Positions 30,236-45,210 of a DNA stretch of 64,000 bases are shown here, piece after piece (position 1 is the first letter of the stretch; every line of letters starts with the position of its first letter). The position numbers and the translations under genes were made by a program. The DNA comes from Tillus elongatus (lineage: Eukaryota > Arthropoda > Insecta > Coleoptera > Cleridae): contig OZ023269.1 of assembly GCA_964006375.1 (NCBI GenBank), positions 186,001 to 250,000 on the forward strand, in the 5' to 3' direction. The notes below the pieces were generated by a model. The model was not told the DNA's origin. It worked only from the letters and a program-made list of their open reading frames with translations, and made no database searches.

Positions 30236-30725
30236 TATCCATATTAAATATATGAAAGCGCCACCTAGCCTACTGTATTTCACTCTTGAAGACCGTTCAG
30301 TTTATACGTATATCAAGGTTGTTGAGAAACAAATATTCCGCCAGCTCACGTCGACCGCCATTTTTAATTTATGAAAGCTTCACGTAGCTCAGTGTTACTC
30401 GCCAAGCCCTTTCTTTTGATACCCATATCAAGGGGGTTGTTGAGAAATATATATTCCGCCAAGTTTCGTCGGTCGCCATTTTGAATTCATGAAAACGTTA
30501 CCTACCCAATTGTATTTTACTCGTGAAGCCCCTTTATTTGATACCCATATCAAGGGGGTTATTGAGACAGAAATATTCCGTCATCTTTCGTCGGTCGCCA
30601 TTTTGAATTCATGAAAGCATTACCTAGTCTACTGTATTTTACTCGTGAAGTCCCCCAATTTGATACCCGTGCCAGGAGCATTCTGTGAAAAGAAAAAACT
30701 CGCCATTTTGGTCTGTCCGCCATGT
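30236..30725. repeat. Tandem repeat of about 120 bp, four units
   Basis: GCCATTTTGAATTCATGAAA-type blocks recur at 30,357, 30,475, 30,597 and, truncated, 30,702, with GATACCCATATCAAGG in each full unit. Units differ by 5-15 percent, so the array is older than the 141-bp array at 8 kb. Confidence 0.8.
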
Positions 30726-30884
30726 TGCGTTGTCACCGGACTTACACGTGTATAGAATTTCAGATCAATCACATAAAAGAAAGTGGTTCAAAATTTACTT
30801 GCAAGATTTGACATAAACATACTAACAATAATGAACAAGTTATGTTAAAAAAAGCTTGTGAAAATTAATTCGTTTTATTTTCAG

Positions 30885-31031
30885 GCGGAGCTACTTTTGA
30901 CAAAAATAAATTTAAACAAGTCAAGTAATATCTATAGTAGAATCGACAGTTTGTGTAATACTTTAGGCAATAATTGTTTGCCGTTAGTTACTATAACAAA
31001 CAAGTCTCATCTTTACTCAATTCCTTATGAG
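30885..31031 (+). CDS. Cytosolic carboxypeptidase (CCP2/3-like), exon 5
   Basis: A 49-codon phase 0/0 exon between TTATTTTCAG and GTAAGT. It encodes AELLLTKINLNKSSNIYSRI, then LCNTLGNNCLPLVTITNKSH. The LCxTLxGNxxPLxTIT string is the start of the M14 peptidase domain in CCPs. About 14 kb of repeat-rich intron separates it from exon 4. Confidence 0.9.
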
Positions 31032-31215
31032 GTAAGTACCTATTTTCTCTGCTAATGAACTGTAGGAAACTTTGACATATTTAAACGTAAGAATTTTGGA
31101 AAAATTATAAAAGTTTATAGTTACGAAGGTAAATAAAAGTCTAAAGTAGTAATACCTCTTTGACGAATTTAAAAAAGCTATATTGTAAAAAGAAAATTTT
31201 AATTCAGTCAACCCA

Positions 31216-32275
<1,060 letters not shown>

Positions 32276-32402
32276 ACTTTTATTTTTTAACAACAGTTCG
32301 CCAGTTTTGCCATGTAAGGCAGCTCAGATCTACGGAAATGCCCTGTTGTTACGTTAATTTTTTGTAGTTACGTTTAAAGATTTTTTGTTCTAGTTTTTAG
32401 TA

Positions 32403-32536
32403 TTTTTAGTGATATTTTCTTTTAAAAAAATCACTAATAGAGAGGTATCGATGGTGAGACTGCAAAACTTTTTTCAAATAAGGGCGAACTAGGACCCCTA
32501 GAACCCATATCCGGGTTCAGTTCAATTTTTATATGT

Positions 32537-32614
<78 letters not shown>

Positions 32615-32760
32615 AACCGATAACTCAAAAAATAATTAACCGATTTCGATGAAATTCAGTAAGTGTCTTTCTTTTATTAATTGCTTTGACGAGTTGGTTA
32701 TTCAGGAAAATCGGACAAATTATGAGTTTTCTTTCGAAAAATTTTATAAATTTAAGTTAG
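32403..32760 (+). mobile_element. TA-core element, right-truncated
   Basis: The hairpin TTTTAGTGATATTTTCTTTT, the GGTGAGACTGCAAAAC block, a (TA)n core at 32,540-32,611 and part of the right block are present. The sequence then becomes unrelated. Confidence 0.65.
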
Positions 32761-32953
32761 AACATTTTTAAATTCATTTTTCTCATACTTCTTGACCTTT
32801 TTGCGTCAAGCGGAGTTAATCTTTTCTGTAATATGTAATAGATTTTGTTCCCCACAAATATTTTGGTATTGCTTTGTGTCCATTTTAAGTTTATTTTCGT
32901 ATAATTTTTCTACTTTTTCAAACAACAAAGTTATTTTGACGAAATATGGTACA

Positions 32954-33297
<344 letters not shown>

Positions 33298-33299
33298 TT

Positions 33300-33415
33300 T
33301 TTCTATTATATAGTTTATACTGGTAACCAAATTTGATTCCTGCTTTCATAGGAAATGACATATGTGGTATTAAAAGGGTTTTTATGAAAATCCACTACCA
33401 TAACGCTACCTGCTA
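33300..33415 (+). repeat. TA-core right-end module fragment
   Basis: TATACTGGTAACCAAATTTG through ACTACCATAACGCTACCTGC, a diverged module end next to the previous copy. Confidence 0.5.
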
Positions 33416-33441
33416 CGTCCGGACTTTGCTATTGCATACAG

Positions 33442-33444
<3 letters not shown>

Positions 33445-33534
<90 letters not shown>
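33445..33534. repeat. (TA)n microsatellite without element flanks
   Basis: A TA tract between CATACAGATTA and TGAGACACATTTTCGC. Neither conserved TA-core block is adjacent. Confidence 0.9.
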
Positions 33535-33538
<4 letters not shown>

Positions 33539-33678
33539 CACATTTTCGCGTCAGTGCCAAAGCTACTATTTCATCCTTCTAAACGGGATAGCTACCCTCT
33601 TCAAAATTTTAAACTCTGTTTTGAAAATCGCTGGGCTACCTTGCGTATTCATTTATCAACACTTAAATGAAAATGTTA

Positions 33679-34505
<827 letters not shown>

Positions 34506-34542
34506 GCTTTTTATTTCTTAAATAAATGATATGTTCTTTAAG

Positions 34543-34724
34543 GGTCGTCCCATAATTTTCATGGCAGCCAGAGTTCATCCCGGAGAAACAAATTCTTCCT
34601 GGATTATGCATGGTATTCTCAAATCTCTTCATGATCCTAACGATGAAAATGCCAATATAGCAAGGGAACATTATATATTCAAAATTATACCCATGTTGAA
34701 CCCAGATGGTTGCATTTCTGGAAA
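34543..34724 (+). CDS. Cytosolic carboxypeptidase (CCP2/3-like), exon 6, zinc-site exon
   Basis: This exon carries the first part of the catalytic site of an M14B-type metallocarboxypeptidase. The family removes C-terminal or side-chain glutamates from tubulin and other cytosolic proteins. It encodes [20 protein letters not shown] and continues IMHGILKSL...[21 protein letters not shown] supplies two zinc ligands (H and E), and NPDG is a conserved substrate-pocket loop. It starts in phase 0, matching exon 5, and ends two bases into a codon before GTAAGT. The expected next exon (NHRCSL..DLNR type) was not found downstream. The YPYTYT and ESGNL boxes and the overall spacing look more like AGBL2/AGBL3 than AGBL5. 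Confidence 0.93.
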
Positions 34725-34979
34725 GTAAGTACACCTTAATGTTTTTAGAAGTAGAAGTACATAGATATTGAATAAATGATTCGGCAGAGGAATGACATGT
34801 GTTTACAGCCGTTGAAAACGAATCGGACATTTTAAATGATTGGCCCGATTTTTTTGCATACAAACGTCATCAGTGCAACATTTTGTGTCGTCCATTTTAA
34901 ATTCAATGGGACGTTTATCAACCCAAGTATAAGATCTAAAGCAAATACTTCAAAAATGTTGTATTAATCACAGGGTTGA

Positions 34980-35275
34980 TAATATAAAGGTTATAAAATA
35001 TACGGATTTACCGACAAGTTTTAATAGTCAACAATATAAAAGTATTATATATCACGTAGTCAATATGTTTATTAGATTCGCTGTGAATTGACTCAATTAA
35101 TTGCTATATCTGGTGTTCCTCAGCAGTCAAACTTAGAGCCCTTATTATATCTTTTATTTATTAACGACTTGAACTTCTGTTTGCCCTCTGCTTCTTGCCG
35201 ACGACTTGAAATTATACTCATTAGCAAACTCTATCGACCATTGTACTGAACTTCAGAAATCAATTGATATAGGTC
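34980..35275 (+). pseudogene. Non-LTR RT fragment
   Basis: GVPQQSNLEPLLYLLFINDL near 35,120 is a decayed motif B, followed by ADDLKLYSLANSIDHCTELQ from about 35,198 (motif C with ADD). A frameshift lies between them. It runs into an unrelated ORF1 at about 35,275. Confidence 0.65.
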
Positions 35276-35964
35276 TCAGGTTAAGATGGGGAGAAGCATG
35301 GCGGGTGATAGAAGTGAGGTTAAAGACGCCATCGAAAAATTGGGAAAGAGAAAGTGGTAGTTCAATAAATTGTGTTCATTGTGGTGCAAGCTTTCACAAA
35401 AGTTGCGAGTACGAAGGGAGTTTCGTGGATAATGATGAAAAAGTCGAGTGTTGCAAACCTGAACACAGATCCATTGCTGGATCAGTGGAAAGTCAGAAAG
35501 AAGCTGGAATAGCCAAGAAAGAGACAGTTGAGGAATATGCTGTAAAAGAGTCGCATAATGCATGTGAAATTGGGAAGAACCTAACCTCAATACAAGAATT
35601 ATTCAGAATACAGATCAATCTTTTGGAATAAATAGTATATGACAAAGTTCAATTAATAAAGAGTAAAAATGTAATAATAGACCAAAAAGTTGCTGTAATT
35701 GCATTACTAAAGGAAAAAATTGAATCGTTAGAGAATGATGCTGATAGTAATTTAAGCAATAAACATAGCAAAAGTGAAAGAAATAATAACATTCCTATTA
35801 TGACTACCAAATCATATATTGAAACAGCAAAACAAAGTCTTACGGTGGTAATTAGACCTAAAACGGAACAAGAAAAACAGAAAACACTAACTGATCTCAG
35901 AAGTCAGGTTAAAATATGCGATTTGAAGATGGATCTTACGAAAGTCTCCACAAACGATAACGGA

Positions 35965-36059
<95 letters not shown>

Positions 36060-36227
36060 TGTGACAATGATGGGGAAAGAGATAAATTAAAGGGAAAAGT
36101 AGAGAATGAGTTAGGAGACACATATGCAATAAGCATACCAAAAGTAAGAATGCCAAGAATCAAAGTGTTAAGACTTGAGACATTTGAAGAAAAGGAACTA
36201 AAAAGCTGTATAATCAGTGGCGGCTGA
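35276..36227 (+). pseudogene. LINE ORF1 (gag-like) relic with (TA)n in the frame
   Basis: A zinc-finger-like region (CVHCGASFHKSC, then VECCKPEH) at 35,370-35,460 precedes a coiled-coil region. After an in-frame stop at 35,629 comes the C-terminal ORF1 block (SLTVVIRPKTEQEKQKTLTD, then CDNDGERDKLKGKVENELGD and MPRIKVLRLE). The PHD-like finger and the KxxxRxDLxxxV...INCxxxxERxKL pattern are typical of jockey/I-type ORF1 proteins. A (TA)n tract at 35,969-36,056 splits the last block and shifts the frame. Confidence 0.6.
35969..36056. repeat. (TA)n tract inside an ORF1 relic
   Basis: It lies between codons for NDNGC and INCDNDGE, which are normally adjacent in such proteins. TA-core flanks are absent, so the tract seems to have grown in place. 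Confidence 0.85.
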
Positions 36228-36522
36228 TGCCTAAGATTTTTGGGTGTGCTTCATGAAAAAATGTAAGGATAAATAAAATGCTGATTTAAGAAAAGTGAAA
36301 ATTTTATGGTACAATAATTACCTACATTGATTTTCTCCGACAATATAACAGTTTTTATTTTTTTACTCACAAACAGCCATCGCAGGAAAACAACTCAAGA
36401 GAGCTCTTATGTTTTAAATTGAACGGGGAATGCAAGAATAATGTTTAGTTGAGAAAATTATTGGCGTACCATTTTTTGTATTAAAAATGATCGAAGTCAG
36501 TGCCAGGATGCACGCCACTGTT
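36214..36522. mobile_element. Possible MITE with CAGTGGCG ends
   Basis: CAGTGGCGGCTGATGCC at 36,214 and the inverse-like GGATGCACGCCACTG ending at 36,522 share an 8-base inverted end. No clear target duplication is visible, so the element type is open. Confidence 0.3.
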
Positions 36523-36569
36523 AAAGCTAAAAATTATGTTTCTATTGAAAATTATACATATTTATTAGG

Positions 36570-36829
36570 TGTCTCTCCGTCCTCCTAAGCTCCAACGGAG
36601 GCAAACCCTTCTGGACTCTTGCTAAATCTATTGGGAATAATTTCTGCAAAAGCACGTTCCCACCTCTTGTCTCAGGGGATGAAATTGTTTCTACCGCCCT
36701 GGGCAAGGCTGAACTTTTTGCTTCGTTGTTCGCCGGCAATTCTACTCTCAACCCACCTCCAAATGTTCAACCACCAACAGTCCCCAATGTCGAATAAAAT
36801 GACGGATATCATTTTCAAAACTAAATAAA
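36570..36829 (+). mobile_element. LINE linker half (locus B), broken
   Basis: The plus strand encodes the same linker as 19,503-19,760 (SIGNNFCKSTFPPLVSGDEI and KMTDIIFKTK-type sequence, in several frames). It stops at CATTTTCAAAACTAAATAAA, where the TA-core element begins. The LINE resumes at 38,296. Confidence 0.75.
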
Positions 36830-38295
<1,466 letters not shown>

Positions 38296-39897
38296 GGTAC
38301 GAAAGATGCTCTCTTCTCTTAATACCAGGAAAGCCTCTGGCCTTGACGAGATCCCAGCAATTGTTCTCAAAAAATGCGCACCAGAGCTTGCTCCTGTCCT
38401 GACTCGTCTGTTTCAGATATCTTATAATAAAGGCATATTCCCTAGTAACTGGAAAACTGCTCGAGTACAACCCATCCCCAAGAAAGGATCCAAAGCGCTT
38501 CCCAGCAACTACAGGCCCATTTCTCTCCTTTCAGTCGTCTCTAAAGTGATGGAAAAATATATAAACACCGAATTACTAAAATTTCTTGAAAAACACAGTC
38601 TAATCCACGACAGGCAGTATGGATTCCGTCAGCGCAGATCGACTGCCGACCTCCTTTCCTTTGTCACCCATTCTTGGAACAAGTCTATGGAATAACACGG
38701 TGAATCCCAGATTGTTGCTCTAGACATATCCAAAGCATTCGACCAGGTCTGACACGCAGCGCTGCTTAATAAACTTCCGGCCTATGGCCTACCACCAAAA
38801 CTCTGTATGTGGACAGCAAATTTCCTCTCCAACAGGAGCATATCTGTTGTTGTGGATGGCCATTCCTCTAAACTGTATCCAATTAATGCAGGAGTTCCTC
38901 AAGGTTCAGCTTTAGCCCCTACTTTGTTTCTTCTCCACATCAATGACCTCCTCTCGAGCACATCCAACCCAGTTCACAGCTACGCGGACGACAGCACCCT
39001 CCATTCAAATATACAATATTCTAAGCCTGTCCCTTTAGCCCAATTAAACGAGGATCGCAGACTCATGGAGGGTTCTGTCTCCGTGGATCTCCAAAAAATA
39101 TTAGACTGGGGAAGTAGAAATCTTGTACAATTCAACCCCACCAAAACGAAGTCTTGCTTTCTTTCTCACAAGAGATACACCAGCACTAGACCCATCACAA
39201 TGAACAACCAAGTTATTCAAAGTAATGAGTCCTTTTCTCTTGTTGGCATTTCTGTGGATCGAAATCTTAATTGGCACCAACATGTCACATCAATTGCAGA
39301 AGCGGCTGCTAAGAAATTAGGTTTCCTCTTCCGGGCTCGCAAATACTTTTCACCAGCTAATCTCTATACCTTATATACTTCACAAATAAGGCCAAACCTC
39401 GAATACTGCTCCCACATCTGGGGTGCCGCTGCCGCTTCTACACTCGCTATCCTGGACTCCATTCAAAAGAGAGCTATACGTCTCATCGGTGACCCTACCC
39501 TCACCCAATGGCTGCCATCCCTTGCCCACCGACGTGCCGTTGGTGACCTCTCTCTCTTTTATAGATATCTGCACGGGTACTGCTCAGAGGAGCTTTCCTC
39601 CATAGTTCCCCCACCTGCTGCCCCCAACAGATCCACCAGAGGAACAGAGCGAATGCACCCTTTTACTGTCCAGGTCACCAGACATAGAACATCTTGTTAT
39701 GCCCGCTCTTTTGTCCCGAGGACTTCCAAGTTGTGGAATTCCTTGCCGGCACATGTTTTTCCTTCTCCTCCGAACCTCCAAACCTTCAAGTCCAGAATTA
39801 ACAAGTTGCCTCTTTCCTCCTTGTCAACACCCACGGTACGATAGTATTTAGGCTGTAAGCCCTCGTGGTGTGTTGTTGAAATTAAAAAAAATAAAAT
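38296..39897 (+). mobile_element. Jockey/CR1-like LINE RT half (locus B), two stops
   Basis: Reverse transcriptase almost identical to copy 1. It starts GGTACGAAAGATGCTCTC and contains GVPQGSALAP and SYADDSTLH. A TAA replaces glutamine in the SMEQHG region (about 38,693), and a TGA replaces tryptophan in DQVWH (about 38,751). The 3' end has TAGGCTGTAAGCCC and an A-rich tail. It is inactive as read. Confidence 0.88.
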
Positions 39898-39899
39898 AA

Positions 39900-40640
39900 A
39901 TATCACTGCAATATCTCAAGCGGTTTCGAAAACATTAGTTAATTTTCATTTTTTTCCCTGAAACTTTAACACCTTGTATTTTCGTAACAGAACATTTTTG
40001 GACCATAGTTTGTAAAGCAAACTATCATTAATTTTTCATCTAGATTTCCACCCTTAAATATTCGCATAACATTCAGGAACATTCTGTATATCTACGTTAA
40101 AATGTCTTGCTAATTGTCCCTGGTAACTAAGTTTACAAAACTTAGTCTTACCTAAGTCAAACATTACATCGATTTTAACACGAATCATAAACAGAAAACT
40201 CCTACGAATAATACGATCATATGCATATAATACACACAATACGGAATACGGATTCAGCCGTGATAAATGAAAGGTAAAGTAAAAAGGTAAACGGCTGCGT
40301 CTGCGATATGTGCAGCTCTTTTCTAGCGTACATTCGGCGGTTCCGAAGCCGTCCGATGGCTAGTGGCGCCCATCGAATGTCTCGATTATGACTTCCAGAA
40401 CAACGATGTTAGACAGCGATTTCTTTGACCGGTCTATGAAACTTGCAACATTTCAATATTCAATTGACTGACTGGGGCTGGCCTCTTGCGCTAGATCGCT
40501 TGCTCAATGCTCGAATCTTCAACGCCAGAGAACCGCGAGCTTTTAAACAACAACGTATGTATTTCCTGACAATAAATTAGGATTTTAATGGTTTCATCCA
40601 ATTATGAATAATATTGTTAAATTATTTTTGGTTGTTCTGC
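39900..40640. other. Intergenic, nothing recognised
   Basis: AT-rich at first, with a slightly GC-richer stretch at 40,280-40,560. No gene or repeat family recognised. Confidence 0.4.
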
Positions 40641-40839
40641 AGCACCACAGCACTTATGGATAACCCATACCTGTGTATAATGAATCAGAATAAATGTGTA
40701 AGTGAAGATGCAACTACAATTTTGATCGCAGTGAAGAAAATAATAAAGTAGGTACATGGCTATTATAGAATGTGATGGAATGACATTTAAGTCTATAATG
40801 CAACATGGTACGTTATGTATCGGTTACGGTGTGTCTAGT

Positions 40840-42250
40840 ACATATCAACACATACATTTAGTTAGCTGCTTCAACTGTGCAGGATTCCATCATATGGCAG
40901 CAAAATGTAAAATAGAGTCGTATGTATGAAGCGTGGAAACGAAAGGCATGCAGCAACAAATTGTAGTAATAAGAAATTAAAGTGTCCTAATTGCATGATA
41001 TTCAATGAAGATTTCAAGGACAAGACTGATAAGTTAGAAACATAGCACTCACCATTTGATGCAAACTGTGCAATATTGATGCAACAATTAGAACTAGAAA
41101 GGAAGGAAATATGCTACAATCAATCGCAAACGGCCAGATCTAGTGAACAATCCATTACAAACTTGGAAAATCCAACAAAGACCATTACAAAACAGTGAAA
41201 TTTTGCCATATAAATGTGAGATCAATAGTCAACAAACTAGATAAACTTAAACAAATATTCCTATATAGCTGTGAATGAAACGTGGCTGTAACCTAAAGAT
41301 AGTGATTTTGCAATTACTATCCGAGGATATAAGCTGATTAGAAGAGACCGAGGACATAGAGGGGGTGGACTAGTGATATACGCAGTGAATAGTCCAAAAG
41401 TGTGCCACTTAGATTTCGCCTATGAACAATATTCTGGAATCGAATGTATATTAATTAAATTAGTTCTACTTTGTAAACTCAATACCAACTTTGCCTGCAA
41501 ATCATGAGTATATGGAAAATTTTACCAAAAGTAGGTTTAAAGCGAACCATTCTTTTAATTTTATTTTGCCAGATGTAGAGGATGTTATAAAATAGATTCA
41601 GAGACAAAACCATACCTAACTGGCTATTAAGGTCTCACAGGAATTATGCTACAGATACTCATTGCATCGATAGCTGAACCCATTACACATGTAATTAACT
41701 CTTCATTTGTGGCAGGTATGATACCTGTGAAATGGAATGTGAGTAAGGTGAACCCGAAGGCGAAAGTTGATGGAGTTTTAGCCCAAAAAGATCTCAAGGG
41801 TATTTGCATAAATCCCCTGATCTTGAAAATACCTTAATCACGTGTTCAGAGACAATTAGTCCGCTACTAAAAGAGCAGTCTGGCTTCCGCAAACAGCATG
41901 GGACAGCTACAGCTTTGATAAGTATTGTGGATGATGTTATAAGAGCATGTGTACTTACTGCACTGATCTTGATAGACTTGTCCAAGGCATTTGATAGTTT
42001 GAACATTGACTGTTTACTCTCGAAGCTTGCATATTATGGTGTAAACGATAATATGTATATGTGGTTTCTAAATTATTTATGAGAATGATCACAAGTAACT
42101 GTGTTGGATGAACACAATGTCTCCAGTCCGAAAACCTTGAACTCAGGTGTTCCTCAATGATCTATCCTCGGCCGTTTGCTGTTCTCTGTATACATGGTAG
42201 ACATTGTAAACTGCAAAATACACATGTATGCTGATGACATACAAGTCTCA
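40840..42250 (+). pseudogene. Non-LTR retrotransposon relic (zinc knuckle, EN, RT)
   Basis: In order it holds a CCHC zinc-knuckle region (CFNCAGFHHMAAKC, then CMKRGN) at 40,870-40,990, endonuclease-like pieces (GYKLIRRDRGHRGGGLVIYA in frames near 41,320), and reverse-transcriptase pieces (GMIPVKWNVSKVNPKAK, IDLSKAFDSLN, MYADDIQVSLN) to 42,250. Stops and frameshifts are frequent. It is an old, dead copy of another clade than the 2.4-kb LINE. Confidence 0.65.
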
Positions 42251-42329
42251 CTGAACTACTAGTTACATCATTTTTAATTTTACATAATATCATTCCATCC
42301 AGATCCGATAGAAGTTATCTGCTACAATC

Positions 42330-43615
42330 TTTCAATGTTTATGCTCAGGCTTTGGGTTCTGAAAGGCCCATCGACATAGTCGATTTCTTTTTTGCGAAAG
42401 CGTTTGCTAAGGTTCCTGTTGACGCACTTCTTAATAAGCTTTATACATTTGGCGCCAGAGAGCGGTTGCCGAATGGATTTACTCATTTTTTTCTGGTTGC
42501 TTTTTTCAGGTCAGAGTTGGTTCCACACTTTCACGCTCAGTTAGTGTGCTGGGCGGTATACCTCGGGATTCTGTGTTAGGACCCCTGCTATTTCTTGTTT
42601 ACAAGGCAGGCCTAAAGTATTGTTTAACGTAAAAAAATTTAATGTTTGCCGGTCATCTAAACATTTTCAATGTTATCAATGCGGATCTGCAGCACGATAT
42701 GGATGCGGTCCTGTATTGTTCCCGGAGGTGCTATTTGCCTCTGAATTTGGGCAAGTGGGTTGTCTTGCACCTGGGCAACAGTAATCCTCGTATAACCTCT
42801 ACCAACGATCGCCTTCCACTAAATGTAGTTAGCAGGTATGTTGATCTAAGTATCATTGTCACTGAGTCTGTGGGAGGTTTCCGAGTTTACTAAAAAAGCT
42901 AAAAGGCTTGGCTACCTACTATCCAAAGCTTTTCCCGCGTCCATTTGCAGAAAGCCGGATCAAAATGTACACCTCTTTCATCCGTCCTATTCTTAAATAC
43001 GTAGTTCCAGTCTGGAATTCACGGCTAGAGCGAAATATCTAAGTTCTGGAGAACGTGCAACGCCAGATATGAAAGTTTACGCCTCAAACGCGCAATATCT
43101 CATATCAGGGCCGTCTGCGAAGACTTGACCTACGTCCTGTCGCAACGCATCGTGGGAGAATTGATCTAATGAGTAGCATCCATAAAGGTCTTGAACTTTT
43201 ATGGATGCTACTCATTAGATCTTAGCAATATCTTTGTACTGAGCGATAAGCGATAGTTACGTGGCCACTTAATCAAGCTGGTAAGAGAATGATTTTACTT
43301 TGCCGTCGACATTTTTTTCGAACAGGATCTTTCACGGCTAGAACTCGTTGGATGATTCTGTAGAATTAGATCCTTCTGCAGGAGCTTTTAAGAGGCAACT
43401 TAACTGTTAATTAAACTATCTTTTTTTATGAATTGGTTGTCGCCATAGAAGAATAATTTAATTTTGTTTACCATTATTTTGTTATTTAATTATTATTTTT
43501 TCACTCTTTTATATTACTTTATTGATGTATTCTTAATTAGTGGCTACATCTCACTCATTTACTTTTGATTGTAGAATCTACAACTTTAATTATAATAAAC
43601 TTTAATAATAATAAT
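42330..43615 (+). pseudogene. Second non-LTR RT relic with 3' tail
   Basis: Pieces of a reverse transcriptase C-terminal half: DIVDFFFAKAFAKVPVDALL, then FAGHLNIFNVINADLQHDMD (a mutated FADDLKIF) and YVDLSIIVTES, ending in an ORF remnant near 43,410 and an A/T-rich 3' region with TAATAATAATAAT. It contains the inverted duplication at 43,163-43,221. Confidence 0.6.
43163..43221. repeat. Perfect 24-bp inverted repeat with 11-base loop
   Basis: GATCTAATGAGTAGCATCCA plus TAAA is followed, after GGTCTTGAACT, by its exact reverse complement. It lies in a decayed LINE, where neither strand should conserve it. Confidence 0.9.
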
Positions 43616-43749
43616 ATCTATTCTAAACTATATAATTATACTTGAAACTGTTTTACACGGCCTCTATTTTAATAAGTATTGTAAAGGATGAAGAGATTAG
43701 CAGGCAATTTTGAGGAATACCCAATTATAGGTATTAAAATGAAAATAAA

Positions 43750-43755
43750 TTTATT
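43750..43755 (-). terminator. Polyadenylation signal of the lectin gene
   Basis: AATAAA on the minus strand, about 100 bases past the lectin stop codon, in a U-rich context. Confidence 0.5.
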
Positions 43756-43856
43756 ACGAAAGTCTTATATTCAGTAGAAACAAAAATATTACAGTAACGT
43801 AAATCGACATGAAAAAAAAAGTACTTAATCTAAGGTATATAAATAAAAACTTAAAA

Positions 43857-44199
43857 TTAGGAGGACGGATTTGGAGAACCGAATGTAGTTTGCCTATCTG
43901 GTTCGATAGTGGATGCATAGTCTTCTTGTACATGGTCCATAATTGCGGCTGGATCGTCTTGCAATTCTGCATGCGAATTAAAGTTATCATAGGGGCCGTT
44001 TGTCGATTGTTCAATGTCAACTTCTTTATTCATTTGCAGATTTGCCAGTTTTATATCACCAATTTGATTTTCAGATTTTCTAACGTTAATTGCTGTTGTA
44101 CGTAGTTTATTTATAATATTATCAATATGCATATAATTATATTTGCTGTTTTCTGTTGACGATGTTGTTGTTGTTTTAGGAGTTGTAGTCGATGGTTTT
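43857..44199 (-). CDS. C-type lectin, last exon (Ser/Thr tail)
   Basis: The minus-strand exon starts after TTTTATTGCAG with one base completing a glycine codon. It reads KPSTTTPKTTTTSSTENSKY and continues hydrophilic and acidic (KEVDIEQSTNG, DDPAAIMDHVQEDYAS) to a TAA at 43,857. The tail is rich in Ser/Thr and likely O-glycosylated near its start, with no membrane segment. The phase fits exon 3, and 343 bases give 114 codons plus the carried base. Confidence 0.8.
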
Positions 44200-44765
44200 C
44201 TGCAATAAAAGAAACAATATTGTGACATTCTGTAAAACTTACGTATTCATATTATAAAAAACTTAATAAATTAGTACAGGTAAGCCAACGATTGAACAAA
44301 GTTTGTCATTTATGGGTAAACTTTTAAAAATACAAAAACATTTTGGGCTCTACGGTGTGTCAAAATGGAGGGTAGTACAAAGTGGGTCTTTTTTTATTGA
44401 GCGCCTGTGTCTTATTCGATTTTTTAATTCTACGGGTAATTCCAAAACTTTCTTATTATAGGTTTGTTATCTGTAAAATTTATGTTTTTTTAAATTAGTT
44501 AGTATACATATAATATATAATAATAACACCATAGTAGACAAACTCCGCACCCAGAAGTCTATGACGTGTGTCTTAAGTTAGTGTCTTTAAGTTATTTTGA
44601 TTTTTATATTTTATTCAATAGGTATCTATCTATCTAAATGATATTTCTTGTTATTATTCGTAGCAGCCATGAAATTTGAAAATAAGAGGGACAAAAGGTT
44701 GTAATAAATGTTGAATGTAATCAAACAATGGCAAGGATACAAATTGCAACAGAAAATTTACGTTG

Positions 44766-45060
44766 GAGACTCGGTGGTTCAGCGGTCAGAACGCGTGCCT
44801 CTGAACCTAAGGGTACTGGGTTCGATCGCAGGGTTCTCCTTTCACTTTTTCAGCAGATACTGTAAGATTAACATCAACCAAGGTTGTGGCATTGTATTTG
44901 AGTAAGTTGAATGTCTGCACGTTTCGCCCTTCGAAGGGGACGTAAAGCCGTCCCTCCTTACAGAAAGGCATGGGTTTGGCAAAATTTTCAGGGTAGTGAG
45001 GCGAAACTGCTCTCTGGCGTCGGTGATTGGCCATAGTCGCGGAAATAGACTAACGTTACA
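44766..45060 (+). mobile_element. tRNA-derived SINE
   Basis: The head (GACTCGGTGGTTCAGCGGTC and GGGTTCGATCGCA, a B box with one change) and the body keep the order of the 13-kb copy, with a 25-30 bp deletion after GGGGACGTAAAGCCG. It lies in the last lectin intron, in antisense to the gene, and ends at CTAACGTTACAG. Confidence 0.85.
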
Positions 45061-45210
45061 GGGTACCCAGCGACTTGGAAAACCGGGAAAAATCATTGAA
45101 TTTGAAATATCCCCTAAAATGCCAGGGAAATGTCAGGGAAATTTGTGATTTTACTCAAATGTCAGGGAAATCAGTCAGCAGACCGGGAAATTATATATTT
45201 GTAAAATTCC
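45061..45210. repeat. CAGGGAAAT-rich repeat fragment
   Basis: ATGTCAGGGAAAT occurs several times together with GGAAAACCGGGAAAAA. This pattern is known from hAT-related elements in animals. It directly follows the SINE. No ends can be set. Confidence 0.35.

Noticed and set aside
30236..30725. CRISPR-like array
   Set aside because: The units are contiguous 120-bp tandem repeats without spacers, in a eukaryotic genome.
36214..36522. A firm hAT or PIF transposon call from the CAGTGGCG ends
   Set aside because: Only 8 bases match and no target duplication is visible, so it is kept at low confidence.
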